Source of the DNA: Brevibacterium moorei
GTDB taxonomy: Bacteria; Actinomycetota; Actinomycetes; Actinomycetales; Brevibacteriaceae
Length of the DNA stretch: 64,000 nt
Direction: 5' to 3'
NCBI RefSeq assembly: GCF_024580735.1
Contig: NZ_JANIJX010000020.1
Location: 1 to 64,000, forward strand
The notes beneath the pieces were generated by a model that was not told the origin of the DNA, did no database searches, and was given only the letters and a program-made list of their open reading frames with translations. This document shows, one piece after another, positions 25,016-35,806 of the stretch. Each line of letters opens with the position of its first letter. Positions within the stretch are counted from its first letter, which is position 1. The translations under genes were made by a program, and so were the position numbers.

Positions 25016-25873
25016 TCAGCGGCCGGTAGCGTAGGCCCCCGGAGTCGTCCCCAGCACCCGCTTGAACGAGGCGATGAAGGTACTGGGCTGTGCGTAGCCC
25101 AGGCGCTCGGCGACCTCCTGGACTTCCAGACCCGCTGCGATCAACTCCAGAGCCCGGTGCACCCGCAGGGTCTGGCGCCATTGCACGAAGGACAGACCGG
25201 TGGCCTGCCGGAACGCACGGGTCACTGTGCGTTCACTCACATCGAGTGAGACCGCCCAGTCCGACAGACTTCGGTCATTGGCGGGATCGGCCAGCAGGGC
25301 CGCAACGATCGGTGCCACGCGCCGGCCACGCGGCACCTGCAAGGAGATCTGCCGGGTGGCCGGCGCCAGCACATCGAAGACCACCGCCTCGGCCCGCAGC
25401 CGGGGACCTGACTCCAGGTCGGGATCCTCCAGGTGCGTCAGCAGGGACTCCAGAACCGGCGTCATCTGGATCCCGGTGGGTTCGGAGAAGACCACCGGGG
25501 ACCGCTCGGTGTCGAAATAGGCATCGCACAGTTCGGTGTGCGCAGTCATCCGGCCCGAATGCACAGTGCCGGCGGGGATCCACAGACCCTGTCCCTCCGG
25601 CACGGTCAACACCCGGTCGGCCAGGCGGACCGTCATGGTGCCCCCACGCACCCACACCAGTTCGTGCAGCGCGTGTGCATGCGGTTCGAATTCCAGTGGC
25701 ACCGGGGCCAGTGCCTGCTCGGCGAAGATCGCGAAGGGCGCTGCGATGACTTCGGGGGAATCGACCTCCTCGAGCACGAAGGTCCTGCGCTCGCGCCGCC
25801 AAGCCCCGCGGCCGGGCTGCGCCTGCGCATCGGCCCGGGCTGCGGGCGATGAGGGCACGGTCGGCTGGGGCAT
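25016..25873 (-). CDS. AraC family transcriptional regulator
   Basis: 285 residues with an N-terminal cupin-like sensor (HAHALHELVWVRGGTMTVRLADR, WIPAGTVHSGRM) and two C-terminal helix-turn-helix motifs (WAVSLDVSERTVTRAFRQATG; VAERLGYAQPSTFIASFKRVLGTTPGAY). Placed directly upstream of the iron operon, it probably activates siderophore uptake when the ligand is present, like other AraC regulators in such clusters. ATG 25873 has TAGACT ending 7 bases upstream and no ribosome site. A long inverted repeat covers the space to the divergent ATPase gene. Confidence 0.87.
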   Translation of the reverse strand: MPQPTVPSSPAARADAQAQPGRGAWRRERRTFVLEEVDSPEVIAAPFAIFAEQALAPVPLEFEPHAHALHELVWVRGGTMTVRLADRVLTVPEGQGLWIPAGTVHSGRMTAHTELCDAYFDTERSPVVFSEPTGIQMTPVLESLLTHLEDPDLESGPRLRAEAVVFDVLAPATRQISLQVPRGRRVAPIVAALLADPANDRSLSDWAVSLDVSERTVTRAFRQATGLSFVQWRQTLRVHRALELIAAGLEVQEVAERLGYAQPSTFIASFKRVLGTTPGAYATGR

Positions 25874-25889
25874 GGCCCTCAGTCTAGCC

Positions 25890-25953
25890 AGATGGCCCGA
25901 AACCGGAGGGATGACCCGGTACACGGGGGCATTCCCCCGGTTTCGGGTCATCT
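25890..25953. repeat. 64-bp inverted repeat in a divergent promoter region (family B, copy 1)
   Basis: Arms AGATGGCCCGAAACCGGAGG... and ...CCCCCGGTTTCGGGTCATCT, about 21 of 24 positions paired, loop about 16. It lies between the divergent AraC-type regulator and the ABC ATPase genes and overlaps both promoters, so it is not a terminator. A shorter relative sits at 55696. Confidence 0.75.
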
Positions 25954-25971
25954 GGAGTAACGTGCACTCCG

Positions 25972-26802
25972 ATGACTGTCACGACCCCCACACCCGAAGA
26001 CATCCGCACGACCACTCCCGTCCTGGACCTGCAGCAGGTGACGTTCCGGCGCGGCCAGACGCACATCCTGCACGGCATCGACTGGACCGTCCGCCCGGGC
26101 GAGCACTGGGCGCTGTTGGGCCCCAACGGCGCGGGCAAGTCCACCATCATGGGCTTCGCCGGCGCGCAGACGCATCCCAGCTCCGGCACCGTGGACGTGC
26201 TGGGCAATCGCCTGGGCCGCGTCGACATGCAGACCCTGCGCCGGGACATCGGGCACGTGAACCCGCGTCATCCGGTGCGCAGCGCGCTGACGATCACACA
26301 GGTCGTGCTGACCGGACTGACCGGCACGGTGGAACTGCCCCCGCGCTTCACCCCCACCGCCGAACAGGTGGACGCCGCCCGCGCACTCGCGCAGGAGTTC
26401 GGACTGGGCGCACGCCTCGACGCACCCTGGCCGGTGCTCAGCCAGGGCGAGCGCGGCAAGGCGCTGATCGCCCGGGCGATCCTGGCCGACCCACAACTGC
26501 TGCTGCTCGACGAACCGACCACCGGCTTGGACGTCGCGGCGCGCGAACAGTTCCTCGAAGCGGTGGATGAGCTGACCGAACGCCGCCCGGAACTGACCAC
26601 GGTGCTGGTGACCCACCACCTGGAGGAACTGCCGGAGACGACCACCCATGCACTGGTGATCAGCCACGGCGCGGTCCTCGCCCAGGGCGCGGTGGACGAG
26701 GTCATCACCGATGAGATCATCACGCGCGCCTTCGAGTACCCGATCGCGGTGACCCGCACACAGGGCCGCTGGTCGGCCCGGGCCGTCCGCCACAGGGCTT
26801 GA
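25972..26802 (+). CDS. ABC transporter ATP-binding protein without a linked permease (YlmA-like)
   Basis: 276 residues: Walker A GPNGAGKST (near 51-59), signature LSQGERGKALIARA, Walker B LLLLDEPTTGLD, H-loop VTHHLEELP. The Q-loop region reads NPRHPVRSALTITQVV. The profile fits the YlmA/ModF-like soluble ABC proteins often found beside iron genes. No permease or binding protein is adjacent in this direction, so it may energise another importer or serve a regulatory role. TAACGT ends 8 bases before the ATG. Confidence 0.83.
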   Translation: MTVTTPTPEDIRTTTPVLDLQQVTFRRGQTHILHGIDWTVRPGEHWALLGPNGAGKSTIMGFAGAQTHPSSGTVDVLGNRLGRVDMQTLRRDIGHVNPRHPVRSALTITQVVLTGLTGTVELPPRFTPTAEQVDAARALAQEFGLGARLDAPWPVLSQGERGKALIARAILADPQLLLLDEPTTGLDVAAREQFLEAVDELTERRPELTTVLVTHHLEELPETTTHALVISHGAVLAQGAVDEVITDEIITRAFEYPIAVTRTQGRWSARAVRHRA

Positions 26803-26862
26803 GCCTCAGGGCTACACGCCTCGGGGCCCGGCCCACAGGGCCTGAGCCTTCCCATATACCGA

Positions 26863-26888
26863 CAAGGTTATGTTTCCCTTAAAGGGAA
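26863..26888 (+). promoter_or_regulatory. DtxR/IdeR-like iron box overlapping a 15-bp palindrome
   Basis: CAAGGTTATGTTTCCCTTA (26863-26881) matches 12 of 19 positions of the DtxR consensus. It overlaps TTCCCTT-A-AAGGGAA (26874-26888), and both are enclosed by CATATACC (26853-26860) and its complement GGTATATG (26901-26908). The block sits just before the siderophore-interacting protein start. Confidence 0.5.
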
Positions 26889-26896
26889 CCGCTAAT

Positions 26897-27751
26897 ATGG
26901 GGTATATGACCCGCTCCCTCGACGGAATCCCGGACGATCCACAACTGTTCCGCGGCACGGTCGCCTATACGACGCGCCTTTCGCCCACGTTCCAGCGCGT
27001 TACCGTCCGCTCAACCGAAATGCTCGACTTCCACTGGCTCGGCCTCGACCATTGGTTCCGCCTGTTCATTCCCAGGACCGGACAGGGCCCCGAGGCCTTC
27101 GAGCTCCCCGGCATCCACGGCCGCGACTGGTGGAAGAAGCTGCAGAAGTTCCCCACGGACGACTACCCCTATATCAGCAATTACACGGTGGCGGACTTCC
27201 GCATCGTCGAATCTCCGGCCGCCCCCGGCACTCCGGCCGAGAGGTATGCGGAGATGGACATCGACGTGGCCCTCCACCCCGATGAGCGCGGGGATTTCTC
27301 CGCTCCCGTCTCGGCCTGGGCGACCAGCTGCATTGCCGGCACACCCATCGCCATCCTGGACCAGGGCCTGTTGTTCCTGCCGCCGGAGGACACGGAGGAA
27401 TACGTCATCGCCGTCGACGACACCGGCCTGCCCGCGGCACGGCAGATCGTCGCCGACCTGCCCGAATCGGCCCGCGGCAGAATAATGGTCGAGGTCGCCC
27501 ACGCCGCGGACATCGAATCCTGGGAACGCCCGGCGGGCCTGTCGCTGACCTGGCTGCCGCGCGACGATCACACGATCCGCCCCGGTTCCCTGGCCCTGGC
27601 CGAAATGCAGAAGATCGACGCCATCAATCCCAGCGCCTATGGCTTCGTGGTGGGCGAATCGAAGCTGGCCACCGGGGGCCGCCGCGCCCTGGTGGCCGCA
27701 GGCCTGGGCAAGGACCGGATCACCTTCTCCGGTTTCTGGCGCCTGGACTGA
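26897..27751 (+). CDS. Siderophore-interacting protein (FAD-binding ferric-siderophore reductase)
   Basis: 284 residues of the ViuB/SIP family: an N-terminal FAD-binding barrel (HWLGLDHWFRLFIP, YPYISNYTVADFR) and a C-terminal SIP domain ending FSGFWRLD. It reduces imported Fe(III)-siderophore in the cytoplasm to free Fe(II), completing the iron locus. The usual R-x-YT-x-R flavin motif reads SNYTVADFR, so the first arginine is missing. ATG 26897 is chosen because AAGGGA lies about 9 bases before it; an upstream ATG at 26870 sits inside the iron box. Confidence 0.88.
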   Translation: MGYMTRSLDGIPDDPQLFRGTVAYTTRLSPTFQRVTVRSTEMLDFHWLGLDHWFRLFIPRTGQGPEAFELPGIHGRDWWKKLQKFPTDDYPYISNYTVADFRIVESPAAPGTPAERYAEMDIDVALHPDERGDFSAPVSAWATSCIAGTPIAILDQGLLFLPPEDTEEYVIAVDDTGLPAARQIVADLPESARGRIMVEVAHAADIESWERPAGLSLTWLPRDDHTIRPGSLALAEMQKIDAINPSAYGFVVGESKLATGGRRALVAAGLGKDRITFSGFWRLD

Positions 27752-27765
27752 AATCGATCACCCCA

Positions 27766-27833
27766 CGTTTTGTACTTCTGCTCCCTTGGCACCGCTGAGA
27801 TCAGGGGTGCCAAGGGAGCAGAAGTAGAAAACG
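27766..27833. repeat. 68-bp inverted repeat between convergent genes
   Basis: 28-bp arms with a single mismatch (CGTTTTGTACTTCTGCTCCC... and its complement) around a 12-base loop. It fills the gap between the stops of the siderophore-interacting protein and tgt genes. It probably works as a bidirectional terminator; the arm ends give short T/A runs. Confidence 0.8.
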
Positions 27834-27843
27834 CAGAAGGGAC

Positions 27844-30655
<2,812 letters not shown>

Positions 30656-30656
<1 letters not shown>

Positions 30657-31774
30657 CAGGCAATACCTCCATCGGTGGCGGCCGGGGCGCCCGGCGCGGT
30701 CCGGTACTTCGATTCCAGGCCCGAGGCGACCTCGACCACCCGGTCCATTGCGGCTTCGGGGCCCACGGAGATGCGCACGCCGTCGTGCAGATTGCGCACG
30801 GCCAGACCCGCGGCCTTGAACGCGGCCTCGATCCGGTCGGAGTCCTCGTGCACGGGCAGCCAGACGAAGTTGCCCTGGGCGCTGGGCACCGGCCAGCCCT
30901 GTTGGCGGAGGCGGTCGACCAGGCCGTCGCGCAGTGCTGCTACCTCCTTGGCGCGGACCTCGACCTCGCCCTGAGCCGCCAGCGAGGCGGATGCCGCTGC
31001 CTGGGCGACCGCGGAGACGGAGAACGGCGGGATCGCCTTGTGCAGTTCGTGGATGATCTCCGGGGCCGCGAGCGCATAGCCGATGCGCAGCCCGGCCAGG
31101 CCGTGGGCTTTGGAGAAGGTGCGCAGCACGACCAGGTTCTTGTGCGCGGGCAGGGTGGTGGGGCCGTCGGCCGTCTGCGGGTCGTTGGCGAATTCGATGT
31201 AGGCCTCGTCGAGGACGACCAGCAGGTCATCGGGCACGGCGGCCAGCAGGCGGTCGAGTTCGTCCTGGTGCAGGGTGGGACCGGTGGGGTTGTTGGGGCT
31301 GCACAGCACCAGCAGGCGGGTGTCCTCGTCCACTGCGGCGGCGAGCGCATCGACGTCCTGGCGGTAGTCGGCGGTCAGAGGGACCGGACGGGCCTGCGTG
31401 CCGGAGAGGGCGGCGAGCTGCGCATACGATTCGAAGGACGGCCAGGGGAAGACGACATTGTGGTCTTCATCGGCGGCCAGGCGGAACAGGGCGGTAAGGA
31501 TCTCCGAGGCTCCGGCACCGAAGATGACGGAGTCCGTGGAGACGCCGAAGTGCGCGGCGGTCTGTTCCGTCAGGGCGGTGACCCCCGGGTCGGGATAGTT
31601 GGCTGGGAGGACGGCGGCGTCCACCATGGCCTGGGCGACCTGCGGCAGCGGCGGCAGGTGGCTTTCATTGCTCGACAGCTTGTAGGTCTGCACGCCCGGA
31701 GTGGGGGCGGCGGGCTTGCCGGGAACATATGCGGGGGTGTTTTCCAGCGCTGAGCGCAGTCGGACTTGACTCAT
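30656..31774 (-). CDS. Histidinol-phosphate/aromatic aminotransferase family protein
   Basis: PLP enzyme of 372 residues with the HisC/Pat profile: KLSSNES near the start, CSPNNPTGP, VVLDEAYIEFA, the PLP lysine in TFSKAHGLAGLRIGYA, and RISVGP near the end. It could make histidinol phosphate or, more likely for a copy outside a his operon, aromatic amino acids (Pat). GGAAGA precedes the ATG. First gene of the operon with the flavoprotein and tgt. The 267-base space to the next gene contains no other convincing gene. Confidence 0.88.
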
Positions 31775-32041
31775 TCTTCCATCTTCGCATACGACACACC
31801 TGCTGAGACGACTCAGTCCACCAAGTCCCCGGACCGCGCTCCAGGCCAGGTGGAATGCACATGTAGGCGTTTGTACAGTCGCATGCGCCCGCGGAACATG
31901 AAAGCAACCTCAGCAGCACTCCACACCACGACTCCGGTGATTCTGCGTACACTCGCAAGCAAGACCCCGCCGCCACTGTACGGTCGCCCGCAGATGTAGG
32001 CCTATACATGTTGAATGCAGGACAGCAAAGGAGCGGCCCGC

Positions 32042-32200
32042 ATGAAGAAGCCCCGCATCACCCCACTGATCATGGCCTTCGCCGTCCTCATCGTCGGCTA
32101 CAGCCTGTTCGACGAGGTCAGCCATCTGTCGGGCATCGCCACATTCGCCGTGGCCGCTTGCCTGTTCGGCATCGCCTTCAATTCGCCGGACAAGCGCTGA
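32042..32200 (+). CDS. Small membrane protein (52 residues)
   Basis: Not a recognised family. A basic start (MKKPRITP), two short hydrophobic stretches near 9-20 and 30-45 separated by DEVSH, and the ending NSPDKR. The real start is this ATG, preceded by AAAGGAG at good spacing. A -10-like TATACA lies about 35 bases upstream, after a near-palindromic TGTAGGCCTATACA. The good ribosome site and codon bias make it a real gene despite its size. Confidence 0.65.
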   Translation: MKKPRITPLIMAFAVLIVGYSLFDEVSHLSGIATFAVAACLFGIAFNSPDKR

Positions 32201-32248
32201 GGGTTCCGTTGACCCACCGCCGTCCACCCCACCACTACGATGGGCCAC

Positions 32249-33433
32249 ATGGATGAGCAGCGGCAGTGGCGCGAGGACATTCTGGGGCCGGACTTCGAGG
32301 CCACCCGGCTCGACCTGCCCGACGCGGCCCGCGCGACCCTGGTCAGGCACGTGCCCGCAGCACCGGAACCGGCCACCGCCCCACCCCGCGACACCGTGGT
32401 GCTGCACCTGCACGGCTGGTCCGACTACTTCTTCCACCGCGAACTCGCCGAGTTCTGGTCCGGCCGCGGCACCCACTTCTTCGCCCTGGACTTCCGCAAC
32501 TACGGCCGCAATCTGATCCCCGACGCCTCCTGGCCACTGCTCGGCCAATCCTGGGATGAGGATCCGGAGATCGCCGCCTACCTGGCCGCGCAGTGGAACG
32601 AATACGGCACCCGCGAACTCGCCGAGGCCGCCCCGGAACCGTCCCAGCGCCCCGGCTATGCCTCCAGCATCGCGCTGTACAACCAGGACATCACCGCCGC
32701 CCTGCGCGTGATCGGCGGGCTGCACCCCGGCGCGCGCCTCATCGTCTCCGCGCATTCCATGGGCGGCCTGGTCGCCACACTATGGGCCGCCGATCTGCAC
32801 GCGGGCCGCGCCACCTCGCACGCGGGCGACACCGCACAACCCACCGTCGGGACCCCGACCCCGGACCCAGCAACCGACCCGCTGGGCGGCCTGGGCGAGT
32901 TGGCGGGCCTGTGCCTGAACTCGCCCTGGCTGGAGTTCCAGTACTCCACGGCGGTGCGCAAGATCCTGATGCCGGTGATGCGACTGAGCGCCCGACGGCC
33001 CGATGACCGCATCAAACCGCTGCCGATCGACATGCCGAACTTCTACACCCTGGCCGCCGCGGAAACGCATGGCCGCCCACAGTACGATCTGGCCCTCAAA
33101 CCGGCCGGCAGCTTCCCCGTCTACCCCGACTGGCTCTCCAGCATCTTCGCCGGTCAGGAGCGCATCTACGACGGGATCGACGTGGGCGTGCCGGTGCTGA
33201 TCCAGACCTCGGCCAAGACCTACCAGTCCCCGCGGTACTCCTCGAAGATGACGCGCGCCGACATCGTGCTCAACGTGGACCTGATCCGCCGCGCCGGCGC
33301 CGAGGTCGGCGACACCGTCGTGCTCCAGCGGATTCCCGGCGCTGTGCACGACGTCTTCGCCTCGGCTCCGGAGCAACTGCACCGCGCCTACGCCGGTATC
33401 GCCCACTTCGCCGCCGGCTATCTGGACGCCTGA
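32249..33433 (+). CDS. Alpha/beta hydrolase (serine hydrolase, monoacylglycerol-lipase-like)
   Basis: About 394 residues. The oxyanion motif HLHGWSDYFFH is followed by the nucleophile elbow SAHSMGGLVA (Ser near 169) and a C-terminal PGAVHDVF with the catalytic His. An Ala/Pro/Thr-rich loop of about 25 residues follows the nucleophile helix. It is probably a cytoplasmic lipase/esterase. ATG 32249 is preferred to the one 9 bases upstream because TACGAT ends 7 bases before it and no ribosome site is present, so the mRNA should begin at or near the ATG. Confidence 0.85.
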   Translation: MDEQRQWREDILGPDFEATRLDLPDAARATLVRHVPAAPEPATAPPRDTVVLHLHGWSDYFFHRELAEFWSGRGTHFFALDFRNYGRNLIPDASWPLLGQSWDEDPEIAAYLAAQWNEYGTRELAEAAPEPSQRPGYASSIALYNQDITAALRVIGGLHPGARLIVSAHSMGGLVATLWAADLHAGRATSHAGDTAQPTVGTPTPDPATDPLGGLGELAGLCLNSPWLEFQYSTAVRKILMPVMRLSARRPDDRIKPLPIDMPNFYTLAAAETHGRPQYDLALKPAGSFPVYPDWLSSIFAGQERIYDGIDVGVPVLIQTSAKTYQSPRYSSKMTRADIVLNVDLIRRAGAEVGDTVVLQRIPGAVHDVFASAPEQLHRAYAGIAHFAAGYLDA

Positions 33434-33505
33434 GCAACGACCGCACTGACCGCGCAGGCCGCGGACACCCGTGCGGCCGGCTCGCACACCTCCTATCATC
33501 GGAGC

Positions 33506-34795
33506 ATGACCGACACCACATCAGAACCGACCTCAGCCGAACCCACTCCGACCGGCGCCGCCGCCGCGCCAGAGTCCCCGACCCCCGCCTCGGCCTGGGC
33601 GACGCGCTTGGCCAGGCGCGCCCAGGGCGGTCCCAGCGAACTGGCCGCAGTGCTCGCGCTCTCGGGAGCCGGCGGCGACCTCGTCGACTTCTCCGGCGGC
33701 TTCCCCGACCCCACCCTGTTCGACACCGGGCTGCTGGCCGAGCTCGCGGCCAAGGCGATCGAGACCCGGCCCGAGGTCTCCCTCCAGTACGCCTCCAATC
33801 TGGGCCTGCCCTCGCTGCGCGAGGCCCTGCGCGCGGACTTCTCCCGCACCCAGTCCCGGGTGCCCGAGGAGGACGAACTCATCGTCACCTCGGGCGGGGT
33901 GGACGCAATGACCCTGCTGAGCAAGGCGCTGCTGGATCCCGGCGACGCGGTGCTGGTCGAGTCGCCGTCCTATCTGGGCGCCTTCGGCGTCTTCCGCACC
34001 CACGAGGGCGTGTGCGTGCCCATGGCAGGCGACGCCGCGGGCCTGGACCCGGATTCCATCGGCCCCGCCGTCGCGACCGCCCGCGCCCGCGGAGCCGAAC
34101 CCAAGATGCTCTACGTCATCCCCGATTTCCAGAACCCCTCGGGCCTGTGGCTGTCCACCGAGCGCAGGCAGGCCATCATCGATGCGGCCCGCCGCCACGG
34201 CCTGCTCATCATCGAGGACGTCGCCTACCGCGACCTGGCCTTCGACGGCACCACCCGCCCGTCGATCTGGGAGCTGGGCCCCGATGTCACCGTGCAGATC
34301 GGCACCTTCTCCAAAACCTTCACCCCCGGCACCAGGATGGGCTGGGCGGCCGGGCCCGCACCGGTGATCGCGGCCCTGGCCGAGGCCAAGACCAACACGG
34401 ACCAGTGCGCCGGCGCCCTGGGCCAGTGCATCCTGGAGGACATGCTGCGCACCGGCCACTACACGCAGGCGCTGCCGGGCCTGCGCGAGGCCTACGGGCA
34501 ACGCGGCCGGGCCCTCATCGGCGCATTCGCCCAGGTCCTGGCCCCGGCGGTGCCCGACGCCACCTGGACCGAACCGGCCGGTGGCTTCTTCACCTGGGTG
34601 CGCCTGCCCGGCATCGACACCAAGGAACTGGCCACAGCCGCCGCCTCCCACGGCGTCGCATTCGTCCCCGGGTCACCGTTCTACGCCGATGCGCGCCGCA
34701 GCGAGCACCTGCGCATGTCCTTCTCCCGCACCCCGATCGAACGGATGCCCGAGGGCGTGGCCCGGCTGGTGGGCGCCATCGAGTCCGTGCGCTGA
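33506..34795 (+). CDS. PLP-dependent aminotransferase (2-aminoadipate/LysN-like, class I)
   Basis: 429 residues. An Ala/Pro/Thr-rich tail of 30 residues precedes a class I fold: LQYASNLGLPSLREAL, TSGGVDAM, PDFQNPSGLWLS, EDVAYRDL, the PLP lysine in GTFSKTFTPGTRMGW, and LRMSFSRTP. It matches the catalytic part of MocR-type proteins and free-standing LysN/KAT-like enzymes; there is no DNA-binding domain. It moves amino groups between an amino acid and 2-oxoglutarate, with substrate unknown. TATCAT ends 6 bases before the ATG: likely leaderless. A long palindrome follows the stop. Confidence 0.88.
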   Translation: MTDTTSEPTSAEPTPTGAAAAPESPTPASAWATRLARRAQGGPSELAAVLALSGAGGDLVDFSGGFPDPTLFDTGLLAELAAKAIETRPEVSLQYASNLGLPSLREALRADFSRTQSRVPEEDELIVTSGGVDAMTLLSKALLDPGDAVLVESPSYLGAFGVFRTHEGVCVPMAGDAAGLDPDSIGPAVATARARGAEPKMLYVIPDFQNPSGLWLSTERRQAIIDAARRHGLLIIEDVAYRDLAFDGTTRPSIWELGPDVTVQIGTFSKTFTPGTRMGWAAGPAPVIAALAEAKTNTDQCAGALGQCILEDMLRTGHYTQALPGLREAYGQRGRALIGAFAQVLAPAVPDATWTEPAGGFFTWVRLPGIDTKELATAAASHGVAFVPGSPFYADARRSEHLRMSFSRTPIERMPEGVARLVGAIESVR

Positions 34796-34814
34796 GCCCC
34801 GGCCCTCGAACATG

Positions 34815-34870
34815 GGGCGGTTTGTTTCAGATTGGACTGTTCAACCGGTCCAATCTGAAACAAACCGCCC
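34815..34870. repeat. Long perfect inverted repeat after the aminotransferase gene
   Basis: 23-bp perfect arms (GGGCGGTTTGTTTCAGATTG... at 34815-34837 and the complement at 34848-34870) around a 10-base loop, starting 20 bases after the stop codon. No T run. Probably a U-less terminator; unrelated in sequence to the 62-bp family. Confidence 0.8.
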
Positions 34871-34943
34871 AACCATTTCCCCTGCCCCACTGCACACCCC
34901 ACACGAAACGCCCAGCCCCCTCCCATTGTCTTTAACGATATGT

Positions 34944-34976
34944 CGTAATACAGTCGTGAGTGATCGCAATACAGTC
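34944..34976 (+). promoter_or_regulatory. Direct repeats upstream of the padR gene
   Basis: CGTAATACAGTC (34944-34955) and CGCAATACAGTC (34965-34976) differ at one base and repeat at 21 bp, two helical turns. They end 15 bases before the start codon and include possible -10 sequences. Candidate operator for autoregulation. Confidence 0.5.
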
Positions 34977-34990
34977 ACAGAGGAGGAACC

Positions 34991-35626
34991 ATGAACATCC
35001 ACGACAATGACGACGACTTCCCCCGCACCCATGCGGGCCACGGCGGACGCGGCCGCGGCTTCGGCGGGCCCGGTGGGTTCGGCGGCTTCGGGTCCTGGGA
35101 CGGCAACGGTGGCTTCGACCCCTTCGGCATCTCCGATGTCATGCGCAAGATGGCAGGGGGCGGCCGCGGACACGGGCGCCGGATGAGCCGCGGCGACGTC
35201 CGCCAGGCGGTGCTCGCCCTGCTGGCGGAGGAGCCCATGCACGGCTATCAGATCATCCGCGAACTCGAGGAGCGCAGCGGCGGCACCTGGAAGCCCAGCG
35301 CCGGCTCGGTCTACCCGACCCTGCAGATGCTCACCGATGAAGGCCTATTGGAGGCGGCTGAGGACGCGGGCAAGAAGGTCTACTCCCTGACCGAGGCGGG
35401 CCGCTCCGCCGCCGCGGAAGAGGCCGACGAGCCCAAGCCATGGGAACAGGCGGCGGGCCGCGGGTTCGGCTCCGGCTTCACGATGGAGCTGGGCAAGGAA
35501 CTGGCCAAGCTGGGACAGGCGACCAGCCAGATCATGCGCGGGGGAACCAAGGAACAGGCCGAGGCCGCCGCCACCGTGCTGGCCGATGCCCGCAAGGGCA
35601 TCTACCGCATTCTCGCCGAGGACTGA
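34991..35626 (+). CDS. PadR family transcriptional regulator
   Basis: 211 residues. A His/Gly/Asp-rich N-terminal tail of about 60 residues precedes a PadR winged helix (VLALLAEEPMHGYQIIRELEERSGGTWKPSAGSVYPTLQMLTDEGLL) and a C-terminal dimerisation helix pair. PadR proteins with such Gly-rich tails usually repress multidrug exporters or stress genes, but no transporter is adjacent. AGAGGAGGA gives an excellent ribosome site. Direct repeats in the promoter suggest it regulates itself. Confidence 0.9.
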   Translation: MNIHDNDDDFPRTHAGHGGRGRGFGGPGGFGGFGSWDGNGGFDPFGISDVMRKMAGGGRGHGRRMSRGDVRQAVLALLAEEPMHGYQIIRELEERSGGTWKPSAGSVYPTLQMLTDEGLLEAAEDAGKKVYSLTEAGRSAAAEEADEPKPWEQAAGRGFGSGFTMELGKELAKLGQATSQIMRGGTKEQAEAAATVLADARKGIYRILAED

Positions 35627-35806
35627 TCGAACAAACCGGGGCGGTGCGCACCGGGAGGCTATGGCTTCCGGTGCGCACCGCCTCGGCGCGTAATGGCGCT
35701 GTTCGCCCGGGCTCGTTCGTATCGGCAGGTGACCCGGGGATTGTCCCGGATGGAGGCGTTCACTAGGCTGTGCGGTATATCGCATTCAGCCTATGGAAGG
35801 ACGCCC

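Noticed and set aside
35693..35806. Longer N-terminus for the TPP enzyme starting at 35693
   Set aside because: The extra 38 residues do not fit the family, while GTG 35807 has a strong ribosome site and begins just before the conserved fold.
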